Shown here piece by piece: positions 17,029-25,521 of a stretch of 51,922 nucleotides of DNA. The stretch's first letter is position 1, and the number at the start of each line of letters is the position of its first letter. The position numbers and the translations under genes are program-made. The notes under the pieces are model-generated. The model had not been told where the DNA came from. It did not search any database and saw only the letters and a program-made list of their open reading frames with translations. The stretch comes from an uncultured Bacteroidales bacterium (lineage in GTDB: Bacteria > Bacteroidota > Bacteroidia > Bacteroidales > UBA932): the NCBI GenBank assembly GCA_900316045.1, contig ONBM01000046.1, forward strand, positions 1 to 51,922, read 5' to 3'.

Positions 17029-18087
17029 TTATTCCCGTCTTCTATAGCATCCTTTCCGGAAAATGAAAAAGAGACCACCTCTCCGGCAGTCTCTTGTCAT
17101 AGTAAACTGATATAAACGCCTAGTCGTCTTTGATGGTCTTGAGGACCTCGCGGATTTTGGCTTCGATCTCATCGCAGACTGCCTGAACCATGAGCCACTC
17201 TTTTGGATGATGTTGTATTCGACACCCAAGTCCACGACTTCTCCGACGTGAGAAATCCCCTCACCATACACGATGTCGAATTCGGCCTTCTTGAAAGGAG
17301 GAGCCATCTTGTTCTTGACGACCTTCACCCGTGCCCTGTTGCCAAGCGCTTCATCGCCATCCTTCAGCTGGGTGGTCTTCCTGATGTCCAGGCGGACCGA
17401 AGCATAGAATTTCAGTGCGTTGCCGCCAGTCGTGGTCTCGGGGTTTCCGAACATGACGCCGATTTTCTCCCTCAGCTGGTTTATGAATATGCAGCAGGTG
17501 TTTGTCTTGGCGATGTTTGCCGTGAGCTTGCGGAGTGCCTGGCTCATCAGCCTGGCCTGAAGCCCTACCTTGTTGTCGCCCATCTCGCCTTCGATTTCGG
17601 CCTTCGGAGTCAGGGCTGCCACAGAGTCGATCACAACGATGTCAACTGCCCCGGAACGGATTAGGTTGTCGGCGATTTCCAGAGCCTGTTCGCCGTTGTC
17701 CGGCTGCGAGATGAGGAGCGTGTCCAGATTCACTCCGAGTGCCTTGGCGTAGGTCCTGTCGAATGCGTGCTCGGCATCGATCATTGCGGCGATACCGCCT
17801 TGTTTCTGAGCCTGTGCGATTGCGTGGATTGCCAGAGTGGTCTTTCCGCTGGACTCAGGGCCATAGATTTCAATGATTCTTCCGCGCGGATAGCCCCCGA
17901 CTCCCAATGCGTGATCCAGCGCGATGGAACCCGAAGGAATGACTTGGACATCCCATTGTGGCTGATCTCCCAGCTTCATGATCGTCCCTTTCCCATAGTC
18001 TTTCTCAATCTTGTCGATCGTAGCCTGCAGCGCCTTCATTTTAGCGGCGTTAACCTCTGCAGCCTGATTCTCTCCCTCTTTTGCCAT
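17029..18087 (-). CDS. recA: Recombinase RecA with out-of-frame internal deletion near the C-terminus
   Basis: 352 aa as it stands. Homologous-recombination ATPase. The core is intact: Walker A GPESSGKT (76-83), Walker [10 protein letters not shown]1 and L2 regions ([50 protein letters not shown] segments). After KSGSWF (residue 301) the frame changes to a basic, non-RecA tail ([14 protein letters not shown]...) that runs through the terminator at 17069-17095 to 17029. In the +1-shifted frame the bases read [23 protein letters not shown] and TAG at 17120-17122, the expected RecA C-terminus. About 25 codons are missing at 17183-17193, probably by recombination between two copies of ATGGTTCAG. 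Start [12 protein letters not shown] is conventional. Confidence 0.9.
   Translation of the reverse strand: MAKEGENQAAEVNAAKMKALQATIDKIEKDYGKGTIMKLGDQPQWDVQVIPSGSIALDHALGVGGYPRGRIIEIYGPESSGKTTLAIHAIAQAQKQGGIAAMIDAEHAFDRTYAKALGVNLDTLLISQPDNGEQALEIADNLIRSGAVDIVVIDSVAALTPKAEIEGEMGDNKVGLQARLMSQALRKLTANIAKTNTCCIFINQLREKIGVMFGNPETTTGGNALKFYASVRLDIRKTTQLKDGDEALGNRARVKVVKNKMAPPFKKAEFDIVYGEGISHVGEVVDLGVEYNIIQKSGSWFRQSAMRSKPKSARSSRPSKTTRRLYQFTMTRDCRRGGLFFIFRKGCYRRRE
17069..17095 (-). terminator. Intrinsic terminator of recA
   Basis: On the minus strand AAGAGAC pairs perfectly with GTCTCTT; the stem continues through two wobble pairs and CC/GG around the loop GGAGA and is followed by TTTTTC. It sits 25 bases beyond the original recA stop at 17120, which shows that the present reading frame through it is not the ancestral one. 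Confidence 0.8.
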
Positions 18088-18142
18088 AATGTCTGTGAAT
18101 TTTAATTGTTAAAAATTGGGCAATAAGTCCATTGCCTCTTTG

Positions 18143-18150
18143 CAAAGTTA
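18143..18150 (-). promoter_or_regulatory. -7 box TAACTTTG for recA
   Basis: CAAAGTTA on the plus strand reads TAACTTTG on the minus strand, an exact TAnnTTTG. Predicted start about 18136, leader about 48 bases. No LexA-type palindrome is evident nearby. Confidence 0.5.
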
Positions 18151-18184
18151 TCAAAATAACTGAGATTCCTGCGATTAATTTTAC

Positions 18185-18192
18185 TAAATTTG
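18185..18192 (+). promoter_or_regulatory. -7 box TAAATTTG for rlmN
   Basis: Exact TAnnTTTG. Predicted start about 18199, so translation should begin at ATG 18217 rather than the TTG at 18190 that overlaps the box. Confidence 0.5.
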
Positions 18193-18216
18193 CTAAGTGT
18201 CAAAATCCATGGAGAA

Positions 18217-19308
18217 ATGAAGGAAAAATTGCTTGGAAAGACTCCTGAAGAGCTGAAGGAAGCGGCTGTGAGATTAGGTTTGCCAGCGTTCGCTGGCAAA
18301 CAGATAGCGCAGTGGCTATATTCAAAGAAAGTAAGGAGCATAGAAGAAATGACGAATATTTCCAAAGAGGGGAGGCGAAGGCTGGCGGAGGCCTGCGATC
18401 TTGGCGTCACGGCCCCTTCGGCCTGCCAGATTTCCACCGACGGCACGAAAAAATACCTTTTCCCCGTGCGCTGCCCAAAGTCTTTCAGGCAGAACACCAG
18501 CAGCGGCGAACTATATGACTATGAAGACAGCTCCGTCGAGGCCGTGATGATACCAGAGGAGGACAGAAAGACGCTTTGCGTGTCTTCTCAGGCAGGTTGC
18601 CGCATGGGCTGCAAATTCTGCATGACTGGTCGTCAAGGCTTTCACGGCAACCTGTCCGTGTCCGACATCCTGAACCAGTTCATTTCCATCGATGAGTCCG
18701 GGGAACTCACGAATGCCGTGTTCATGGGCATGGGCGAGCCCCTGGACAATTATGCCAACGTGAAGAAAGCGATAGACGTGCTGACTGCAGACTGGGGCTT
18801 CGGCTGGAGCCCTAAGCGCATTACCCTTTCCACGATAGGCATCGTGCCAGTTTTGAAAAAATATCTCGATGAGACTCGCTGCCACCTTGCCGTGAGCCTG
18901 CACGACCCTTTTGGCGAGGAAAGAGGCGATCTCATGCCGATTCAGAAGAAATATCCTATCGAGGATGTGATAAGGCTGATCAAGCAATATGATTTCACAG
19001 GTCAGAGGCGAGTGAGCTTCGAATACATCATGTTTGCCGGCCTGAACGACGATAAACGCCATGCAGATGCCTTTTCCAGACTACTGAAGGGGCTGGAGTG
19101 CAGAGTGAACCTCATTCGATTCCACAAGATTCCGGAAGCGCCGTACCAGACATCTCCGGAGCTGATAATGGAAAAATTCAGGGACAGGCTTTCCAATCAA
19201 GGCATTACTTGCACCATCAGGGCTTCCAGAGGGGAAGACATTTCTGCCGCCTGCGGAATGCTTGCTGGAAAACATAATCAATCCAATCAAAACGAACCTG
19301 ACGAATGA
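18217..19308 (+). CDS. rlmN: Dual-specificity RNA methyltransferase RlmN (23S A2503, C2)
   Basis: 363 aa from ATG 18217; an in-frame TTG at 18190 is within the promoter box. A radical-SAM enzyme that methylates C2 of A2503 in 23S rRNA and, in well-studied species, A37 of some tRNAs. The [4Fe-4S] cluster motif is CRMGCKFC (Cys128, 132, 135). Cys121 (TLCVSSQ) and Cys346 (SAACGML) correspond to the methyl-carrier and resolving cysteines. GMGEPLDNY and STIGIVP are also present. N-terminal helical domain intact. It overlaps the next gene by 4 bases (ATGA), so translational coupling is likely. Confidence 0.95.
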   Translation: MKEKLLGKTPEELKEAAVRLGLPAFAGKQIAQWLYSKKVRSIEEMTNISKEGRRRLAEACDLGVTAPSACQISTDGTKKYLFPVRCPKSFRQNTSSGELYDYEDSSVEAVMIPEEDRKTLCVSSQAGCRMGCKFCMTGRQGFHGNLSVSDILNQFISIDESGELTNAVFMGMGEPLDNYANVKKAIDVLTADWGFGWSPKRITLSTIGIVPVLKKYLDETRCHLAVSLHDPFGEERGDLMPIQKKYPIEDVIRLIKQYDFTGQRRVSFEYIMFAGLNDDKRHADAFSRLLKGLECRVNLIRFHKIPEAPYQTSPELIMEKFRDRLSNQGITCTIRASRGEDISAACGMLAGKHNQSNQNEPDE

Positions 19309-21602
19309 AGGCGAGATTCATGAATATTGATTCGGTGAGGCAGAACAGGCATCGTCCGACGGTCGCTCTGGTGCTCTGCGGAGGCGGTGCGAAGGGAGCG
19401 GCCGAAATAGGAGCAATGCAATACATGAAAAACGTGGGCATCCCCGTAGACTTGGTTCTTGGCACCAGCATCGGCGGACTGATTGGCGGAATATATTCAT
19501 TGGGCTACAGCGAGGATCAGCTGGATGCATTGATTCGTAGCTTGGACTGGAATTACACCTTGAGCGATAAGATACCGCAGGAATATAGTTCATACGCCCA
19601 GAGGAAATATAGAGAGAAATATATTCTTTCTTTCCCTTTCTACTATGACAGCACGCCTTACGGGCTGAAGATCGAAGATAATTCGCGAATAGAGCGTAAG
19701 TCTTTGAACAAGATACGTTTGGGCGCTGGCAATTCGGACGCCTCGTCAATGGTGAAGAATAACCTCCTGGGGAGCCTGCCTTCGGGAATGATTTATGGCC
19801 AGAATGTCAACAACATATTCAGTGCTCTTTCTGTTGGTTATCAAGATTCCATTGATTTCTATAAGCTTCCAATTCCTTTCATCTGCGTCGCGACTGATTT
19901 GGTTTCAGGCAAGGCAAAGGTGTGGAATGAGGGAAAATTGAACATTGCGCTCCGTTCAACCATGTCCATACCGGGAATGTTCACGCCAGTGAAAACAGAC
20001 GGAATGGTGCTGGTAGATGGGGGAATGAGGAATAATTACCCTACGGACATCGCTAAGGCGGCGGGGGCAGACATAATAATTGGAATAGATCTTTCAGAGG
20101 GCTTCAAGGGTTATGACCAGATTAACAATCTTATGGACATCTTTGGCGCAGGGATTGACATGATGGGACGTAATTCCTTCGAGAATAACGTGATGATTTC
20201 GGATGTCACGATCAAACCAGACTTGGAAGGCTATAACATGCTCAGTTTTGATGCTCAGAGCATAGACACGATGTATCAAAGAGGATATCAGGCTGCGCTG
20301 GCTGCTGCGGACAAGCTGGATTCACTTAAGGCAGTGATTGGCCCTGACACTATGACTCTCGGTAGAAAACGCGCCGAAGACATCATAAACAAGAAAGTCA
20401 TGGTGGATGGGGTTGAAATCATCGGGGTCACAGAAGCAGAAAGCGCTTACCTGATGAAGCAGCTGAAAATCAAGGCCGGAACCATGATGGACAAGGACGA
20501 TTTCGAAGATGCCCAGGCAACGATTCTTGGCACGGGGGCGTTTGATTACGTGAATTACGAGCTAAGCGGAACTTGCGAGCCATACCGGCTGAGATTCATG
20601 TGCCGGCGCGGCCCTATCAGCCAACTAGGCTTGAGCGGGAGATTCGACTCCGAAGAAATCGTCTCGATGCTGGTCAATGTGGGTTTCGGCGTGCATAAAC
20701 TTCAAGGCCACTCGCTGGATTTCACTGGCAAGGTCGGAACAAATCCATACGCTAAGTTCGTGTATTCGTACATCAATCCTAAGGGCATGACGCTCAATGC
20801 CCTTGCCGGGGTCAGATACACAGACAGGAACATGTTCAGCATCGGTGACAATAAGTTCAAGATTAACTTCTTGGATGTTCGCCAGGAACTGTACCTCTCG
20901 AATATTCGTTGGTCGAAATTCTTCTTGAAGGTTGGCGCCAGGAATGACTACTATCATGTAAGTTCGATGATGGCAAAACAGGTCACTGGTGATTATGACA
21001 TAAATCAGCTCAGCAACGATTACATTTCGGCATTCGTGGATGCAATCGCTGACTCTTTCGATAATTCCTATATCCCGACGAAGGGACGCTCGCTGAAACT
21101 TTCCTACGAATGGGTTTTCGGGGGTTTCCCACGCAAGTTCAATAATTTTCACACGTTCCAGTTCAGCGGCAAGTGGTTGCTGGGCGGGGATATATTCGCT
21201 GCGATGCCTTCAATCGACGCCCGCTATCTTCTGGGCTCCGATGTGCCTGTGCCATATACGAACACTATCGGCGGCACTATGGCAGGCCGTTATCTCGACC
21301 AGCAGATTCCGTTCATGGGAATAGATAATGCCGCTGCCATGCAGACGATGCTTGCAGTCGGTGGCCTTGACGTGCGCTTCAAGCTATTCAAGAACAACTA
21401 CTTGTCGGGGGTGTTCAACTATGCTGCCACCTTCGACGATTTCAAAGATATAAATAGCTGGAGTTCCGATGTCTACGACTATTTCGGCTGCGGACTCCAA
21501 TACGTTTATAATTCTATCATCGGACCCGTGAAAGGCAATATTCATTGGTCCAGCTATAATCGTAGGGTGGGCGCATACCTTAGCGTCGGGTTCGATTTCT
21601 GA
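19305..21602 (+). CDS. Patatin-like phospholipase with POTRA and BamA-type barrel (PlpD-like), no signal peptide
   Basis: 765 aa. Patatin domain: oxyanion loop GGGAKG (26-31), nucleophile elbow GTSIGG (Ser55), DGG (Asp238), a Ser/Asp dyad. Residues about 365-435 form a POTRA domain (VMVDGVEIIGVTEAE ... LGTGAFDYVNYEL), and about 445-765 a BamA-like barrel ending VGFDF. This is the type Vd / PlpD layout, in which the barrel anchors the lipase at the outer membrane. The N-terminus (MKARFMNIDSVRQNRHRP) is not a signal peptide, and a TGA two codons upstream in frame excludes an upstream start. The N-terminal export signal seems to be missing or replaced. ATGA overlap with rlmN; recX follows after 3 bases. 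Confidence 0.85.
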   Translation: MKARFMNIDSVRQNRHRPTVALVLCGGGAKGAAEIGAMQYMKNVGIPVDLVLGTSIGGLIGGIYSLGYSEDQLDALIRSLDWNYTLSDKIPQEYSSYAQRKYREKYILSFPFYYDSTPYGLKIEDNSRIERKSLNKIRLGAGNSDASSMVKNNLLGSLPSGMIYGQNVNNIFSALSVGYQDSIDFYKLPIPFICVATDLVSGKAKVWNEGKLNIALRSTMSIPGMFTPVKTDGMVLVDGGMRNNYPTDIAKAAGADIIIGIDLSEGFKGYDQINNLMDIFGAGIDMMGRNSFENNVMISDVTIKPDLEGYNMLSFDAQSIDTMYQRGYQAALAAADKLDSLKAVIGPDTMTLGRKRAEDIINKKVMVDGVEIIGVTEAESAYLMKQLKIKAGTMMDKDDFEDAQATILGTGAFDYVNYELSGTCEPYRLRFMCRRGPISQLGLSGRFDSEEIVSMLVNVGFGVHKLQGHSLDFTGKVGTNPYAKFVYSYINPKGMTLNALAGVRYTDRNMFSIGDNKFKINFLDVRQELYLSNIRWSKFFLKVGARNDYYHVSSMMAKQVTGDYDINQLSNDYISAFVDAIADSFDNSYIPTKGRSLKLSYEWVFGGFPRKFNNFHTFQFSGKWLLGGDIFAAMPSIDARYLLGSDVPVPYTNTIGGTMAGRYLDQQIPFMGIDNAAAMQTMLAVGGLDVRFKLFKNNYLSGVFNYAATFDDFKDINSWSSDVYDYFGCGLQYVYNSIIGPVKGNIHWSSYNRRVGAYLSVGFDF

Positions 21603-21605
21603 TAT

Positions 21606-22073
21606 ATGAATATGGAATATTCAAAAATATTGAATACCCTTCAGCGGCAGTGCGTCAAGAGGGAATATTGCCAATATGACATATTCAGAAAGGCTCTTAA
21701 GGCATTTGAGGGGGATAAGGATCTTGCGCAGCGGGCAGTTGATGCCTTGGCTGCTGATAAGTTCGTCGATGATTCCAGGTACGCCGCTGCCTTTGCAAGG
21801 GAAAAGTCCCGCCTGAATGGGTGGGGACCTGCTAAAATTTCTTTCGCCCTAAGGGGGAAAGGAGTGTCTCAGGCTGCCATTTCAGCCGCTCTGGAGGAGG
21901 TCGATCCTGATGAGGCTCGAAGGAAGATGCGCTCCGTCATGGAAGTGAAGTCCAAGGCACTTGAAGGTGATCCGGAGAGAAAGCTGAAACTGCTTAAGTT
22001 CGGGCTCACGAGAGGCTATGAATATGATGCCTTGGCTCCAGTCGTTGAGGAGCTGACTTCTGGAGCGGAATAA
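21606..22073 (+). CDS. recX: Regulatory protein RecX
   Basis: 155 aa, helical three-repeat protein of the RecX family: DKFVDDSRYAAAFAREKSRLNGWGPAKISFAL is the signature region (about 57-88; D-x-R-F/Y-A ... G-P-x-K-I). RecX binds RecA filaments and limits recombinase activity. Here it is encoded 3.5 kb from recA on the opposite strand, behind the patatin gene with 3 bases between. An alternative start is the second ATG, 6 bases later. It matters for reading the recA lesion, since its partner's C-terminus is altered. Confidence 0.85.
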   Translation: MNMEYSKILNTLQRQCVKREYCQYDIFRKALKAFEGDKDLAQRAVDALAADKFVDDSRYAAAFAREKSRLNGWGPAKISFALRGKGVSQAAISAALEEVDPDEARRKMRSVMEVKSKALEGDPERKLKLLKFGLTRGYEYDALAPVVEELTSGAE

Positions 22074-22128
22074 TCTCTGCCGGGCATGATTTGGCAATTC
22101 GGAATATAATGCCGACCTTTGCCGCGCT

Positions 22129-23460
22129 ATGAAAATCAAGCTTTCCGACCATTTTACGTACGGGGTTCTTTTCCGTTTCACGATCCCGACGATAGGCATG
22201 ATGTTGTTTGCCTCGGTGTATAACATCGTGGACGGGCTTTTCGTGTCTAATCTTGTCGGGAAAACCCCTTTCGCGGCCCTCAATCTCATATTCCCATTCA
22301 TTCAAATGCTGACATCCTTCGGATTCATGCTAGGAACTGGCGGAGCGGCGATGGTTTCCAGGCTTTTAGGGCAGAAGGATGATGCCAAGGCGAACAAGGT
22401 TTTTTCCATGCTGGTGTATTTCGCATTGGCTCTGGGCGTTATTCTGGCTGTCATCGGGATTCTGTCCGTTAGGAAGGTCTCGATATTCCTAGGCGCCACA
22501 GAAGACATGGTGGATCAGTGCGTCCTTTATGGCTCTATATGCTTGTCGGCGTTGCCGGCGGCTTTGCTTCAATTCGTATTTCAGCCTTTGATGATTACCG
22601 CAGCCAAGCCAACGATGGGATTTTGGGTTACCATAGGCGCTGGTCTCATGAATATTTGCATGGATGCCTTATTCATCGGCGTATTCCATTGGGGTCTGGC
22701 TGGCGCTGCTGCCGCTACGGGACTGAGTCAGTGCGTTGGCGGCTTCGTGCCTCTGGCCTATTTCGCCAGGAAGAATTCTTCGCTGCTGAAACTCGGAAGG
22801 CCGGCCAGAAAGGTAGGCATTCTGCTAAATGCCTGCGCCAACGGATCTTCTGAATTATTGTCCAATATCTCTGCTTCTGTCGTCGGAATGCTGTTTAATT
22901 ACCAGCTGATGAAATATCTTGGGGAAAATGGAGTCGCAGCTTATGGCGTGCTTATGTACATCAACTTCATATTCCTTGCTATCTTCATTGGATATTCCGT
23001 TGGAGTGGAACCCGTCATAGGATATAATTTCGGAGCGGAAAATCATGACGAGCTTAAGAATATATTCTCGAAGAGCTTGAAGATAATAGCCATCTTTGCC
23101 GTTTTGATGACGTTGAGTGCCGAACTGCTCGCCGGGCCGCTGGCTTCGAGCTTCGTCGGTTATGATCACGAGCTCTGGCTGCTTACTCGACATGCTTTCC
23201 GGATATATTCTATCGCTTTCCTGCTGTGCGGGTTCAATATTTTTGGCTCGGCTCTCTTCACTGCTCTCAGCAACGGCGTGATTTCGGCTGTCATTTCTTT
23301 TTTCAGAACTCTTGTCTGCGAAGTGGCTGCGATTATGCTGCTGCCTTTGATTTTCGGCATCAATGGAATCTGGGGCTCCGTCATTGCCGCCGAAATCGTC
23401 GCCCTGGGACTGACGACCTTTTTCGTCCTACGCTTCCGTCCGAAGTACCGCTACTTCTAG
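22129..23460 (+). CDS. MATE-family multidrug/cation antiporter
   Basis: 443 aa with about 12 membrane segments in two related halves. N-terminal GVLFRFTIPTIGMMLFASVYNIVDGLFVS is the MATE start, followed by FGFMLGTGGAAMVSRLLGQ, the usual GxGxxxxxSRxLG pattern. The second half repeats it less clearly (YSVGVEPVIGYNFGAENHDE). It exports drugs or organic cations using Na+ or H+ gradients. Inner membrane. 55 bases follow recX, so it may have its own promoter, but I see no consensus box there. Confidence 0.9.
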   Translation: MKIKLSDHFTYGVLFRFTIPTIGMMLFASVYNIVDGLFVSNLVGKTPFAALNLIFPFIQMLTSFGFMLGTGGAAMVSRLLGQKDDAKANKVFSMLVYFALALGVILAVIGILSVRKVSIFLGATEDMVDQCVLYGSICLSALPAALLQFVFQPLMITAAKPTMGFWVTIGAGLMNICMDALFIGVFHWGLAGAAAATGLSQCVGGFVPLAYFARKNSSLLKLGRPARKVGILLNACANGSSELLSNISASVVGMLFNYQLMKYLGENGVAAYGVLMYINFIFLAIFIGYSVGVEPVIGYNFGAENHDELKNIFSKSLKIIAIFAVLMTLSAELLAGPLASSFVGYDHELWLLTRHAFRIYSIAFLLCGFNIFGSALFTALSNGVISAVISFFRTLVCEVAAIMLLPLIFGINGIWGSVIAAEIVALGLTTFFVLRFRPKYRYF

Positions 23461-23486
23461 CGGCTTTAGGATTTATGCAACACCCT

Positions 23487-23551
23487 GTCATCCTGGACTT
23501 GTTTCAGGATCTAGTGCCTGCGTACTGGATTCCGGGTCAAGCCCGGATGAC
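23487..23551. repeat. REP-like palindromic element
   Basis: 65 bases bounded by the inverted repeat GTCATCC (23487-23493) and GGATGAC (23545-23551). Inside are two hairpins: ATCCTG/CAGGAT (23490-23495 with 23505-23510) and TCCGGG/CCCGGA (23531-23536 with 23542-23547). The spelling is that of a widespread extragenic palindrome whose spurious translation (VILDLFQDL...WIPGQARMT) is often found in databases. It lies 26 bases after the MATE stop. Confidence 0.8.
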
Positions 23552-23631
23552 GTAAGGGAATCGATTCTCTCGGTGTAATGATTTGTTGAAAAGTTGTTGG
23601 CATATTCCTATGTAAAGAGAGTGAGAATTGC

Positions 23632-23639
23632 TAATTTTG
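23632..23639 (+). promoter_or_regulatory. -7 box TAATTTTG for purC
   Basis: Exact TAnnTTTG, predicted start about 23646, leader about 22 bases to ATG 23668. No clear -33 element. Confidence 0.5.
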
Positions 23640-23667
23640 CGGGCGGAACTTAATATTCATAAAATAT

Positions 23668-24609
23668 ATGGAAGCAATTGTCAATACCGATTTCAAGCTG
23701 CCTGGACAAACAGGGAAGTACGTCGGGAAAGTTCGTGATGTCTATGACATCGAAGGAAAGTATCTGGTCATGGTCGTGACAGACAGAATCTCGGCCTTTG
23801 ATGTGGTTTTGCCTAAAGGCATACCTTACAAAGGGCAGGTGCTGAACAGGATAGCAGCTAAGTTCCTGGATGCGACGAAGGACATTCTTCCGAACTGGAA
23901 AATCGCAGTTCCGGATCCTTCGGTGACAATTGGTTACAAATGCGAACCATTCAGAGTCGAGATGGTCATCAGGGGTTACCTCGCCGGCCATGCATGGAGA
24001 GAGTACAAGGCGGGAAAGCGCGAACTCTGCGGCGTGAAACTGCCAGACGGCATGGTGGAGAATCAGAGGTTCCCTGAGCCCATCATCACTCCGACTTCAA
24101 AAGCCATCGAAGGACACGACGAAGACGTGACCAGAGATGATATCATCTCTAGCGGCCTCGTAGGTAAAGAGGATTACGCTAAGCTGGAGGAATATACAAG
24201 GGCGATTTTCGCTCGCGGAACGGAAATCGCTGCCAAGCAAGGCCTGCTGTTGGTAGACACCAAATACGAATTCGGCAAGAAGGACGGTCAGATTTACCTT
24301 ATGGATGAGGTGCACACCCCGGACTCTTCCCGCTATTTCTATTCCGATGGCTATGAAGAAAGGCTGGCCAAAGGCGAGCATCAGAAACAGCTTTCCAAGG
24401 AATTCGTTCGAGAATGGCTGATGGCAGGTGGCTTTCAGGGACAGGCGGGGCAGAAGGTTCCGGAAATGACTCCTGAGGTGGTAAACAGCATCACCGACCG
24501 CTACATCGAGCTCTTCGAGCATATCACCGGCGACAAATTCCAGAAGACTGAATATACCGCCGGAAGCATTGAAAAGAACGTCCTCGACTGCCTCTCCACG
24601 CTGAAATAG
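23668..24609 (+). CDS. purC: Phosphoribosylaminoimidazole-succinocarboxamide synthase
   Basis: 313 aa, the long form usual in Bacteroidota. Step 8 of de novo purine synthesis: CAIR + Asp + ATP to SAICAR. SAICAR-synthetase fold with GKVRDVYD (20-27), [21 protein letters not shown] segments (38-57), [36 protein letters not shown] and [11 protein letters not shown](Y/F). All conserved blocks are present and the start is conventional. Monocistronic as far as can be seen; it converges on mtgA with 29 bases between the stops. Confidence 0.96.
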   Translation: MEAIVNTDFKLPGQTGKYVGKVRDVYDIEGKYLVMVVTDRISAFDVVLPKGIPYKGQVLNRIAAKFLDATKDILPNWKIAVPDPSVTIGYKCEPFRVEMVIRGYLAGHAWREYKAGKRELCGVKLPDGMVENQRFPEPIITPTSKAIEGHDEDVTRDDIISSGLVGKEDYAKLEEYTRAIFARGTEIAAKQGLLLVDTKYEFGKKDGQIYLMDEVHTPDSSRYFYSDGYEERLAKGEHQKQLSKEFVREWLMAGGFQGQAGQKVPEMTPEVVNSITDRYIELFEHITGDKFQKTEYTAGSIEKNVLDCLSTLK

Positions 24610-24638
24610 ATATTCTGGATTTTAATCCGGGAGGCAGG

Positions 24639-25400
24639 TTATTTTGATTTCTTGGCAGAGGACTTTTCTTTTTTAGATGCAGCGCTCTTGTGATAAACCC
24701 AGTCGGGGTAGGCGATTTTCGGCTCAAGGGCAGCAATCTGGTTAGCGCGCATCATGAGATAACTCGTCGGGCGGGCAGCATTGCGTCGAAGCGGATTCGG
24801 CAGGCATGCGGCAATCAGGCAGCATTGCTGGCGAGTCATCTTCGCCGCAGTGGTTCCGAACAGCTGCTCTGCGGCAGCCTCGCTCCCATATATTCCTTTA
24901 CCCATCTCGATGACATTCAGATAGACCTCCATTATCCGCTCCTTGCTCCAGAGCGCCTCGATGAGCACCGTGAAATAGGCCTCTAAGCCCTTCCTGCACC
25001 ATGAACGCGACTGGAATAGGAACACATTCTTTGCAGTCTGCTGGGAAATCGTGCTTGCCCCACGGATCCTCTGCCTCTTCCCGGACTCATATTCCTGCCT
25101 GGCTTCTTTGATGGCTTTCCAGTCGAACCCATTGTGCTTGTCGAACAGATTGTCTTCGCTAGCCATCACTGCACGAGCCATCTCTGGCGAAATGTTCTTA
25201 TATCTTACCCACTTGTAGTGAGTGTGATATTTTTTGTCGTCACGGAATTGAATCGACCGCTGAATCATCGTGGGGGTGACAAGAATCGGGCACCACTTCA
25301 GTACGATGACGCTCACCAGCGAAAGCGCAATGAGCGCCAGCGGCAGCTTTATCAGAAGCAGCCTCCACAAACGTCCAAGGAATGTCCTCTTCTTTGCCAT
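24639..25400 (-). CDS. mtgA: Monofunctional biosynthetic peptidoglycan transglycosylase
   Basis: 253 aa, family GT51 without a transpeptidase domain. It polymerises lipid II into glycan strands. Inner-membrane anchor at about 14-36; catalytic Glu82 in ASEDNLFDKHNGFDW; RGASTISQQTAKNVFL (113-128); WSKERIMEVYLNVIEMG and GIYGSEAAA; LPNP. The C-terminus carries a lysine/serine-rich tail (SAASKKEKSSAKKSK) that may contact the membrane or nucleic acid. Divergent from the C1B peptidase at 25522, sharing a 121-base spacer. Confidence 0.93.
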   Translation of the reverse strand: MAKKRTFLGRLWRLLLIKLPLALIALSLVSVIVLKWCPILVTPTMIQRSIQFRDDKKYHTHYKWVRYKNISPEMARAVMASEDNLFDKHNGFDWKAIKEARQEYESGKRQRIRGASTISQQTAKNVFLFQSRSWCRKGLEAYFTVLIEALWSKERIMEVYLNVIEMGKGIYGSEAAAEQLFGTTAAKMTRQQCCLIAACLPNPLRRNAARPTSYLMMRANQIAALEPKIAYPDWVYHKSAASKKEKSSAKKSK

Positions 25401-25521
25401 AAAGAATATTAAAGGTTGCGAAATTAATCATTTTCCGGAAATATTGTCTGCCGGCCTTCTCTGGTAGGTTAGAAATATGCCGAATATTGGCTATATTCGC
25501 AAAATGCAATATCCTAATGTT

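Noticed and set aside
18102..18497. 131-codon minus-strand ORF between recA and rlmN
   Set aside because: Antisense to rlmN and covers both promoters; composition is shadow-like.
23226..23555. 109-codon plus-strand ORF at the end of the MATE gene
   Set aside because: Overlaps the MATE gene out of frame and ends in the translated REP element, a known source of spurious proteins.
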